From assembly GCA_009838525.1 (NCBI GenBank), contig VXRJ01000034.1, positions 235,945-299,944 on the forward strand: a stretch of 64,000 nt of DNA. Reading direction: 5' to 3'. Positions within the stretch are counted from its first letter, which is position 1. Each line of letters begins with the position of its first letter. This DNA comes from Acidobacteriota bacterium. GTDB taxonomy: Bacteria > Acidobacteriota > Vicinamibacteria > Vicinamibacterales > UBA8438. The notes below the pieces were generated by a model. It was not told where the DNA came from, searched no databases, and saw nothing but the letters and a program-made list of their open reading frames with translations. Shown here one piece after another: positions 15,089-22,654 of the stretch. Both the position numbers and the translations under genes were made by a program.

Positions 15089-17941
15089 GTGAGCGCGGGC
15101 GCCCTCAGACGGGCCTCGTCGCGCCTTGTCAGCCGGGCGCCTTGCCGTTCTCGGTGCTACGCGGAGTCTCTCCACAGGCTGCTAGGCCTGAGCCTCCTGG
15201 TCTGCGGATTGCTTCCCGTCCCGGCCAACGGTGAAGCGGCCCGCCAGGACGGGCTGCTGTCCGGCAGGGTCGCCGACGCGACCGGCCTCGCCCTGCCCGG
15301 GGTCACCGTGGAGGCGCGCGACGCCACCGGTGCGGCTTCGGTTCGGAGCGTGGTTTCCGACGCCACGGGCCGGTTCGCCTTCCCCGCGCTCGCGCCCGCG
15401 ATGTATGACGTGACGTTCACCCTGCCCGGCTTTGTCACGGAGGTGCGGCGGGGCGTGGCGATCGGTGACTCGGGCACGACGACGCTCGACATCGTGATGA
15501 CGGCGCAGTTCGAAGAGCGGGTGGTCGTTGTCGGCAGCCGCGCCCAGCCGCGATCCGTGACCGAATCGACGGTCCCCATCGACGCCATTCCGTACGAAGA
15601 GATAGCCAGCCAGGGCCATATAGACGTCGGCGATCAGTTGCGGACCCTCGTTCCGTCCTACAACGTCAACCCGCAGCCGGTCGGCGACGCGGCGCGGATC
15701 ATGCGTCCCGCCAACCTGCGCGGGCTGGCCCCGGACCATACCTTGGTCCTGATCAATGGCAAGCGCCGGCACCGGGGCGCCGTCATTACCTGGATCGGCA
15801 ACGGCGTCTCGGACGGGGCGCAGGGGCCGGACATTTCCGCCATCCCGCCGATCGCGTTGCGGCAGGTCGAGGTGCTGCGAGACGGCGCGGCCGCCCAGTA
15901 CGGCTCGGACGCCATCGCCGGCGTGCTGAATTTCCTGCTCAAGGACGCCCGCGAGGGCGGCAGTCTGGAGCTGCACACCGGGGGTTATGCGGCGGGTGAC
16001 GGCGGCACCTATACGGTCGCCGGCAACGCCGGATTGCCGCTCGGCCGGACCGGGTTCGCGAATCTCAGCCTGGAGTACGGCAATGCGAGGCCGACCAGCC
16101 GCAGCGTGCAGCGGGACGACGCGTTGGCGCTGGTTGCCGCCGGCAACGACGCGGTGCGGGATCCGGCGCAGATCTCGGGTTCGCCCCGCATCGACGACAA
16201 CCTGAAGCTGTGGGGCAACTTCGGCTACCTGTTTGACGGCGGCGCCCAGTTCTACGGTCACGCCAACTACGCGGGCCGGCGGGTCGAAGGAGGCTTCTTC
16301 TTCCGGAATCCCAACACGCGCGCCGCCGTCTTCAGCGGCGATCAGGGGCGGAGTCTGTTGATTGGCGACGTGCTGGATGCGCGGGATGGCATTCCGGACG
16401 GATCCGCGGGCTGCCCCGTCGTCCCTGTCGTCGCGGCGCGGCCGGATCAGGCGGCCCTGACGCAGGTCCTGGCCGATCCGAACTGCTTCTCGTTCCAGGA
16501 ACGCTTCCCGGGCGGCTTCACGCCGCAGTTCGGTGGCGACGTGCTGGACGCTTCGCTGGTCGCCGGCATGCGCGGACAGTTCGGCGGCGGCATCCTGTGG
16601 GACGCGAGCGCGAGCGCCGGCGTCAGCGAGGCGGACTTCTTCATCTACGACACCGTCAATGCCTCGCTCGGCCCGGCGACGCCGACGACATTCGATCCCG
16701 GCCTTTATCGCCAGGAGGAGATCGGCCTGAACGTCGACCTCAGCTATCCCGTCAGCGATCGCGTGCATCTCGCGGGCGGCGCCGAGTGGCGCGACGAGCG
16801 CTTCACGATCGGGCTCGGCGACGAGCCGTCGTGGCAGATCGGCCCCTATGCGCCGCAGGGCTTCAGCGCCGGGTCGAACGGATTCCCCGGCTTCAGCCCC
16901 ATCGCCGCCGGCGCCTGGAGCCGCGCCAACACGGCGCTCTACGGCGAGGTGGAACTGCGGGGCGGGGACGACGCGTGGACGCTCGGCAGCGCGCTCCGGC
17001 TGGAGGACTTCGAAGACTTCGGCACGACGGCCAACGGAAAGGTGTCCGGGCGCTACCGGCTGGGCTCCGCCGCCGCCCTGCGGGCAAGCGTGAGCAGCGG
17101 CTTTCGGGCCCCGACTCCCGGCCAGCAGAACGCCTTCAACGTCTCCACAGAGTACGACCACGAGCTGATGGACCTCGTCAACAACGGCACCATCCCATCC
17201 ACGTCCCGGGTCGCGGAGCTCCGGGGCGGGGAGCCGCTGCAGCCGGAGCGTTCGCTCAGCCAGGCGCTGGGCACGGTGGTCGATGCCGGACCGTTCAGCC
17301 TTACCGTCGACTACTTCCGGATACGGCTCGCCGACCGCCTGGCGCTGACGCAGTTGTTTGCGCTGGAGGCGGCGGAAGTGGGCGGGCTGCTCGCGGAAGG
17401 GGTGACGAGCGCGCGCAACCTGCAGAACTTCCGCTTCTTCACGAATCACTTCGAGACCCGCACGCAGGGACTCGACATCGTCGCCACCTACGCGCCGCCG
17501 CGGCTCGGCGGGCGGACGACGTTCGGCTTCCTCTTCAACCGCACCGCGACCACCGTCACTCGCTTCGATCCGTCGGTGCTGGACGCGTTGCGGGTGCGCG
17601 AGTTGCAGGAGGCGATTCCGGGCACGCGCTGGAACGCCTCGGTCCGGCAGCAGCTCGGCCGCTGGGGCCTGCTTGGCCGCGTCAGTTACTACGACGACTG
17701 GTTCGACTCGCGAGATCTCTATCTCTACCACGGCGACGCGGTCGTCGACCTCGAGGTCGCGTACGCGATCAACGACGCCGCCACGCTCACCGTCGGTGGC
17801 CGGAACGCGTTCGGCAACGACCCGGAGGAAAACCCCATCGCCGGCGAAAAGGGAAACCGCTTCAGCGTGCAGACGCCGTTCGGCGCGAACGGCGCGTTCT
17901 ACTACGTCCGGATCAACTACGAATGGACGTCGGGCGGGTGA
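15089..17941 (+). CDS. TonB-dependent receptor with carboxypeptidase-regulatory domain (copy 2)
   Basis: A 950-residue paralogue of the preceding receptor with the same order: signal peptide (to about residue 48), carboxypeptidase-regulatory domain (LSGRVADATGLALPGVTVEA), ERVVVVGSRAQPRS box, plug with VLINGKRRHRGAV and EVLRDGAAAQYGSDAIAGVL, and barrel. The plug region is nearly identical to copy 1 even at DNA level around the box, while barrel loops differ, suggesting distinct ligands or subunits of one uptake system. The N-terminus before the signal (SAGALRRASSRLVSRAPCRS) is unusually long and basic; GTG 15089 follows CAGGAG, but an internal start is possible. Convergent with the DUF3179 gene, only seven bases apart. 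Confidence 0.92.
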   Translation: MSAGALRRASSRLVSRAPCRSRCYAESLHRLLGLSLLVCGLLPVPANGEAARQDGLLSGRVADATGLALPGVTVEARDATGAASVRSVVSDATGRFAFPALAPAMYDVTFTLPGFVTEVRRGVAIGDSGTTTLDIVMTAQFEERVVVVGSRAQPRSVTESTVPIDAIPYEEIASQGHIDVGDQLRTLVPSYNVNPQPVGDAARIMRPANLRGLAPDHTLVLINGKRRHRGAVITWIGNGVSDGAQGPDISAIPPIALRQVEVLRDGAAAQYGSDAIAGVLNFLLKDAREGGSLELHTGGYAAGDGGTYTVAGNAGLPLGRTGFANLSLEYGNARPTSRSVQRDDALALVAAGNDAVRDPAQISGSPRIDDNLKLWGNFGYLFDGGAQFYGHANYAGRRVEGGFFFRNPNTRAAVFSGDQGRSLLIGDVLDARDGIPDGSAGCPVVPVVAARPDQAALTQVLADPNCFSFQERFPGGFTPQFGGDVLDASLVAGMRGQFGGGILWDASASAGVSEADFFIYDTVNASLGPATPTTFDPGLYRQEEIGLNVDLSYPVSDRVHLAGGAEWRDERFTIGLGDEPSWQIGPYAPQGFSAGSNGFPGFSPIAAGAWSRANTALYGEVELRGGDDAWTLGSALRLEDFEDFGTTANGKVSGRYRLGSAAALRASVSSGFRAPTPGQQNAFNVSTEYDHELMDLVNNGTIPSTSRVAELRGGEPLQPERSLSQALGTVVDAGPFSLTVDYFRIRLADRLALTQLFALEAAEVGGLLAEGVTSARNLQNFRFFTNHFETRTQGLDIVATYAPPRLGGRTTFGFLFNRTATTVTRFDPSVLDALRVRELQEAIPGTRWNASVRQQLGRWGLLGRVSYYDDWFDSRDLYLYHGDAVVDLEVAYAINDAATLTVGGRNAFGNDPEENPIAGEKGNRFSVQTPFGANGAFYYVRINYEWTSGG

Positions 17942-17948
17942 GCGGGGC

Positions 17949-19337
17949 TCAGTCGATCAACGCGGTGTCGGGAAACTGCGCGTACCAGCCGAACCAGAAC
18001 GCGCGCTGGGCCGGGATGCGCATGCGCCGCACGCTCGCGTCGGCGTCGAGGACGAGCGCGTCTTCCGTGACCCGCCAAGCCCGGCCGATGTCGTCGGCCA
18101 GGCGTTCTTCGTCGAGGTGCCGGACGAAGCGGAAGTCGCCGGCGTCGTAGACCCGGTTCGCCCCCTGCTCGCTCGTCGCCACGACTAGGTTCAGGCCCGC
18201 GAAGTCGTGGTGGAAGACACGGTTGCGCGCGAGGAAACGGGCGGTGATGGCCAACGCGGCCGGGTCGCCGCCGCCAGCCGGGTCGGGCTGGCGCAGGACG
18301 AGCACCTCTTCCTTGTTGGCGAGGCGGTCGTCGGTGCGGGAGACCGCGAACATCAGGTCGTCGGTGCCGAAGTAGCTCCGGTAGGCGACTCCTTCCGCGT
18401 AGTTCCGCCGGTGGCCGGTGTCGAGCGACAGGACGGTCGTATCCGGATGCCGGCGCCGCCACTCGCCCCAGGTGGTGGTCACGACCGCGTGCGGCGTCAG
18501 GCGCAGGTCGCCGCCCGCTAGCTCGCCGACCACCGGGATTCCTTCGAACGTGTTCCAGAGGCTCCTGGTCTCGTGGTCGAACATCAGCTTGTTCGAGCGG
18601 TAGAGCAGTCCGCTCGTCCCGAACGTCAGATGCCGCCCGCCCGCCACGCTCTCGAAGGGGATGACCGTTCCGCACAACGTGCAGTAGACGATGGTCAGCT
18701 CGATTCCGCCAAGGCTGTCGAGGGCCATCTCGTGCCAGGCGAGGATGCGCTTGGGATACGCCCGCGCTTCGCCGTTGAGCGCGATGCCGAAGACGACGTG
18801 GTTGTCAGCCAGATAGGCGGCGTCCGGGGCGACCAGAGTTAGTGGGTATTCGAGCGGCGGGATCCCGTTGACCGCCACCCCGCCCCACTCGATCTCGTCG
18901 AGCCGGATGCGGGAAGTCACTCCGCGCGGGAAGAAGTCGGCGAAGCGCGGATCGATCTGGCTGTACCACTGTCCCTTGAAGAACGCGTGGTCCGGGTGGG
19001 GATCGTACGGCTGCGACCAGATCCATCGCTGCCACGCGGCGAGATCCCCGCCGAACGGCTGTCCGGTCAGCTCCTGCAGGAATCCGATGAGCGAGAAGAA
19101 ATGGACGAAGCCCTGGCCGGGCGGCCGCAGCATCCAGGCGAGATCCCACATCATGCCGGCGTACGCATCGCGCCACTGCGCCTCGATCTGCCGGAGCGCG
19201 TCCCCGCTCTGCGGGCCCGGCACGCCGGCTTCGAGGAAGAGCCGGATGTCCGGATGCTCGTCCTGGGGCGTCGGCTGGGCGCTGGCGGCTGTTACCGGTG
19301 CTAGTGCGAGCCACGCGATGGCGAACCCGCCTGCCAT
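17949..19337 (-). CDS. DUF3179-domain exported protein
   Basis: About 462 residues with an N-terminal signal peptide (AIAWLALAPVTAASAQ). The body matches DUF3179: PLTLVAPDAAYLADNHVVFG, AYPKRILAWHEMALDSLGG and the Cys-containing TIVYCTLCGTVIPFES, then FGTSGLLYRSNKLMFD and a Trp-rich tail. The domain's biochemical role is unknown; the conserved CxxC-like YCTLCG segment could bind metal or be redox active (inference). The frame stays open upstream to 19532 but that extension would overlap the divergent UPF0175 gene and lacks a signal peptide at its N-terminus, so ATG 19337 (or GTG 19346) is preferred. No clear Shine-Dalgarno, so the start is uncertain. Confidence 0.85.
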   Translation of the reverse strand: MAGGFAIAWLALAPVTAASAQPTPQDEHPDIRLFLEAGVPGPQSGDALRQIEAQWRDAYAGMMWDLAWMLRPPGQGFVHFFSLIGFLQELTGQPFGGDLAAWQRWIWSQPYDPHPDHAFFKGQWYSQIDPRFADFFPRGVTSRIRLDEIEWGGVAVNGIPPLEYPLTLVAPDAAYLADNHVVFGIALNGEARAYPKRILAWHEMALDSLGGIELTIVYCTLCGTVIPFESVAGGRHLTFGTSGLLYRSNKLMFDHETRSLWNTFEGIPVVGELAGGDLRLTPHAVVTTTWGEWRRRHPDTTVLSLDTGHRRNYAEGVAYRSYFGTDDLMFAVSRTDDRLANKEEVLVLRQPDPAGGGDPAALAITARFLARNRVFHHDFAGLNLVVATSEQGANRVYDAGDFRFVRHLDEERLADDIGRAWRVTEDALVLDADASVRRMRIPAQRAFWFGWYAQFPDTALID

Positions 19338-19392
19338 CGAGAGCACGGCGCGCCAGCGCCGGTTCCTTGCTTCGAGGCGTACACTGAAGTGG

Positions 19393-19626
19393 ATGCCCAC
19401 GAACGCTCGGGGGGAATCGCCGCTGGACGACGAGCGCGAACGACGGGCTCGTGCGATCACGCTGTACCGTGACGGCCGTGTCTCGCTGGGTAAGGCTGCG
19501 CAACTCAGCGGAATGCCCCTGGCCGACTTCATCGATCACCTCGATAGCCTGGGCCTAGACATTGTCCGACCGGACGAAATGACCTCTCAAGAGGCGGACG
19601 ACGTCTCCGGTTGGCTCTCTTCATGA
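19393..19626 (+). CDS. UPF0175-family small protein (antitoxin-like)
   Basis: A 77-residue protein with the UPF0175 core ARAITLYRDGRVSLGKAAQ and LSGMPLADFIDHLDSLGLDI. The family has a helix-turn-helix-like fold and usually sits beside a PIN-domain (DUF3368) gene as a putative antitoxin. No PIN gene follows here: the next 80 bases hold no start-containing frame of note and then the ankyrin gene of module a ends on the other strand. It therefore looks like an orphan or the remnant of a toxin-antitoxin pair. ATG 19393 is the first start that leaves room for the divergent DUF3179 promoter. Confidence 0.75.
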   Translation: MPTNARGESPLDDERERRARAITLYRDGRVSLGKAAQLSGMPLADFIDHLDSLGLDIVRPDEMTSQEADDVSGWLSS

Positions 19627-19706
19627 GCACGCCGGACCGATAGTCGGCCTGTTCAAGATCGCCGGATCGCGCCAGCAAGGGCTGCAACTGTAACTGGCAG
19701 GCCAGC

Positions 19707-21287
19707 CTACTCGCTGGCGCCGAGGCGGCGAAGTAGTTCGACGGTGCTCTCGTGGGGTCCATCACCGCGGCCGCGGAGCGCACCGCGCTGGGCGAGCGCG
19801 AGCGGCGTGCGCCCTTCGGCGTTCTCCAGGTCGGCCCGGGCGCCCTGCGCGACGAGGTACTCGACGACGCCGTCATAGCCTGCCCCGGCGGCGGCGTGCA
19901 GGGCCGTGTTCCCGTCCGCGTTGGCGACGTTGACGTCGATTCCCTGCTCGGCCGCGAAGGTGACCGCCTCCAGCATCGTTCGCTCCACGACGTCGCGATC
20001 CGGTTCCCGCCGCGTGCTCCGGACCGGCGCGCTCTCGGCGATGCGATCCATCCGGTCTACCGAGATCAGCGGATTCCGCCCCCCCAGGCCCGCCGCCGCC
20101 ATCACCGCGGTTGTGGAGCCCTCTTCCACCTGCACCCGCTCGTCCCGCACCGACAGCGACCCGGGCCAGTACTTCGGATGGTGGACGGCCAGCGGGTCGG
20201 CGCCGTGGTCGAGCAGCAGCCGCATGATGTCGGGCGCGTTGAAACGGGCCGCGAGCCAGAACGGCGTGGCGCCGGTCCACGACGGATGGAGATAGAAGTC
20301 GACCGAGTCGCGCCGCACCGGGGTGGAAGTCCGCACGGGGGCATTCGCGTCGGCGCCGTGGTCGAGCAGCGCGCGGACCAGCCCGGCGTCCTTGTGGAGG
20401 ATCGCCGCATGGAGGGCGGTGTAGCCGGCGTCCGCCGCGTTCGGATCGGCGCCCTGTTCCAGCAGGTAGACGGCGACGTCACGGTGTCCGCTGTGGGCCG
20501 CGACGACCGTCGCGCTCGTGCCGTAGGGCGGTTGATCGTCCACGTCGGCGCCGGCCGCGACGAGCAGCTTCGCCGAGGCGAGGTCTCCCACGCGAGCCGC
20601 AAACAGCAGTGGCGTGTAGCCGCCCTGCGGCAGCTCCGCGACGTACTCCGGGTTCCATGGCTCCGGCGTGGTCTTGACGACCTCGGTCCAGACGTCGGTC
20701 CGGGCGTCGACCGCCGTCCCGTGCCCCAGCAGCGCCTCGACCACCATGGGATGCCGCTGCGCGACCGCCCACATCAGCGCCGTCTGGCCGCGGCCGGCGG
20801 TCATCGAGGTCTCGGCGCCGGCCTCCAGAAGTGCCCGCGCGACGTCCGCCGCGCCGACCCGGGCCGCCGTCATGAGCGGCGTCTCGCCGGAAAGGAGCGA
20901 AACGTTCGGGTCCGCCCCCGCGTCGAGCAGCCGCTGCGCCATCGGGGCGCTGCCGTTTTCGGCGGCGGCCCAGAGCGGTGTCACGCCGAGGTCGTTGGCG
21001 GCGTTCACATCCGCGCCGGAGCGCATCAGCAGAGTGGCGACCTCGAGTTCGTCCCAGTAGGCGGCCCAGTGCAGCGCCGTCGCCCCGTCACCCTGGCGGG
21101 CATTGACGTCGGCGCCGTCGTCGATCAGCGTGCGGACGATGCTCCAGTCAGCGCGCTGCGCGGCGTCGGGAAGCGGCTGGTCCGCCGCGAACCCGCCTGC
21201 CACGAGTCCCAGCGTCAGCCAACCGAGGAGCGCTCCGCCAAGGGCGAGCCGCCGTCGAGCGCCGAGGGGACGCGTCATGCGGGTCAT
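19707..21287 (-). CDS. Exported ankyrin-repeat protein, third gene of module a
   Basis: A 526-residue protein with a signal peptide (basic MTRMTRPLGARRRLA then a hydrophobic stretch ending GGFAADQ, about residues 1-36) and about ten ankyrin repeats (GDGATALHWAAYWDELEVA, SGETPLMTAARVGAADVARAL, GQTALMWAVAQRHPMVVEAL, and a last DGNTALHAAAGAGYDGVVEYL). It begins on the final base of the DUF1552 stop (TGATG), so translation is coupled to that gene. The same gene order occurs at 42495 and 57066. A protein-binding scaffold for the upstream exported enzymes is inferred. ATG at 21278 is an alternative start. Confidence 0.92.
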   Translation of the reverse strand: MTRMTRPLGARRRLALGGALLGWLTLGLVAGGFAADQPLPDAAQRADWSIVRTLIDDGADVNARQGDGATALHWAAYWDELEVATLLMRSGADVNAANDLGVTPLWAAAENGSAPMAQRLLDAGADPNVSLLSGETPLMTAARVGAADVARALLEAGAETSMTAGRGQTALMWAVAQRHPMVVEALLGHGTAVDARTDVWTEVVKTTPEPWNPEYVAELPQGGYTPLLFAARVGDLASAKLLVAAGADVDDQPPYGTSATVVAAHSGHRDVAVYLLEQGADPNAADAGYTALHAAILHKDAGLVRALLDHGADANAPVRTSTPVRRDSVDFYLHPSWTGATPFWLAARFNAPDIMRLLLDHGADPLAVHHPKYWPGSLSVRDERVQVEEGSTTAVMAAAGLGGRNPLISVDRMDRIAESAPVRSTRREPDRDVVERTMLEAVTFAAEQGIDVNVANADGNTALHAAAGAGYDGVVEYLVAQGARADLENAEGRTPLALAQRGALRGRGDGPHESTVELLRRLGASE

Positions 21288-22624
21288 CAGACCTCCGACA
21301 GCGTGTCGATCGGCAACTGCGTCGTGCTCTCGCCCAGCCGGTCGAGCGGCATGTCGAGCTTGTCCATCAGCGTCATCAGCAGATCGGCGTTCGACGTGTC
21401 GCTCGGGTAGCGCAGGTGCCGGCCGCCCTTGAGCTTGCCGGCGCCGCCGCCGAGAACGAGCAGCGGCAGGTTGACGCCCAGGTGCCGCGTGCTGTTCGAG
21501 ATGCCGGCGCCATACAGGATCGTCATGTTGTCGAGCAGCGACCCGTCGGCGTCTTCCGCGGCGCGCAGCCGCGCCAGATAGTCGGTCGTCAGCTTCGCGT
21601 GGTACGCGTTGATCTTCGACATGACGGCGATCCGCTCCGGATCGTCCTCGTGGTGCGACAGGGGATGGTGCGCGTCAGGCACGCCGATCTGCGGATACGA
21701 GCGCGTGCTCTGCTCGCGTCCCATCATGAACGTGACGACGCGCGTCAGGTCGGCCTGGAGGGCCAGGAACTGCAGGTCGAACATCAGGCCGAGGTGCTCC
21801 TCGAAGACGCGCGGCGGGGCTGACGGCTGCTCGGTGAACGACGGCTCGACGTCGCGCTGCTGCTCGGCGAGCTGGATGCGCCGCTCGACGTCGCGCACCG
21901 CCTCCGTGTACTCGTCCAGCTTCGACCGGTCGCGCGGGCCGACGGCCACCTTCAGGTCGGTCAGCTTGTCGGTTACCGAGTCGAGGATGCTCTGCTTCTG
22001 GTGCCGCCGTGCGCGGCGGACGGCCGGGTCGGCCGAGCCGCTGTCGCCGAACAGCCGCTCGAAGACCGCGCGCGGATTGTTCTCCATCGGCAGCGGCATC
22101 GTCGGCGTGCGCCATGAGATGGTCTGCGTATAGGCGCAGCTCAGCCCGGCCGTGCACTGGCCGGCGTTGGCGAACTTGTCCATCGACACTTCGAGCGAGC
22201 CGAGCTGCGTCGTCTTGCCCAGCTCGCGCGCGAGGATCTGGTCCATCGACGTGCTGGCCAGCACGTCGGTCTCGTTCTGCCCGCCATGGGGCGTCCCGGT
22301 CAGGAACGACGCCGAGGCGCCGGCGTGGACGTAGGCCCACGATGCCCGCAGCCCGGAGATGACGAGCAACTGGTCGCGGAACGGCTCGAACGGCGCCAGA
22401 ATCGGCGTCAGCTCGAAGTTGCGGCCTTCCTTCTCCGGCGTCCAGTACTGCATCGCCATGCCGTTCGGCACGTAGATCGCCTGGAAGCGGTGGATCGGCT
22501 TCGCCGCACTCTTCGCCAGCGCCGTGAACGCGGGCGACATCGCATCGAGGAACGGGAGGCTCAAGGTCACGCCGAGGCCGCGCAGCACGGTCCGGCGCGG
22601 CAGCGCTTTCCTGCTGATGGTCAT
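21287..22624 (-). CDS. DUF1552 (HxxSHH) Tat-exported protein, module a
   Basis: A 445-residue protein with a twin-arginine signal (LPRRTVLRGLGVTLSLPF, residues 8-25) and the DUF1552 signature HPLSHH at residues 320-325. Other conserved points are YVPNGMAMQYWTP, the helical LDEYTEAVRDVERRIQLAE, ADLTRVVTFMMGRE and the C-terminal LVLGGGAGKLKGGRHLRYP. The fold is related to sulfatase/DUF1501-like alkaline-phosphatase proteins, with the histidines as likely metal ligands; activity is unknown. Tat export implies folding or cofactor loading in the cytoplasm. It lies 30 bases after the DUF1592 gene and overlaps the ankyrin gene by one base. Confidence 0.94.
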   Translation of the reverse strand: MTISRKALPRRTVLRGLGVTLSLPFLDAMSPAFTALAKSAAKPIHRFQAIYVPNGMAMQYWTPEKEGRNFELTPILAPFEPFRDQLLVISGLRASWAYVHAGASASFLTGTPHGGQNETDVLASTSMDQILARELGKTTQLGSLEVSMDKFANAGQCTAGLSCAYTQTISWRTPTMPLPMENNPRAVFERLFGDSGSADPAVRRARRHQKQSILDSVTDKLTDLKVAVGPRDRSKLDEYTEAVRDVERRIQLAEQQRDVEPSFTEQPSAPPRVFEEHLGLMFDLQFLALQADLTRVVTFMMGREQSTRSYPQIGVPDAHHPLSHHEDDPERIAVMSKINAYHAKLTTDYLARLRAAEDADGSLLDNMTILYGAGISNSTRHLGVNLPLLVLGGGAGKLKGGRHLRYPSDTSNADLLMTLMDKLDMPLDRLGESTTQLPIDTLSEV

Positions 22625-22654
22625 GCTGTCGTTCTCCCCTGCACCGCCATTGTC

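Noticed and set aside
15182..17731. An 849-codon minus-strand frame opposite TonB receptor 2
   Set aside because: The opposing plus-strand frame shows a full receptor; the minus translation has no recognisable fold or start signal.
19627..19700. Possible PIN-toxin remnant after the UPF0175 gene
   Set aside because: One frame reads HAGPIVGLFKIAGSRQQG but has no start and no match to the conserved PIN acidic motifs.
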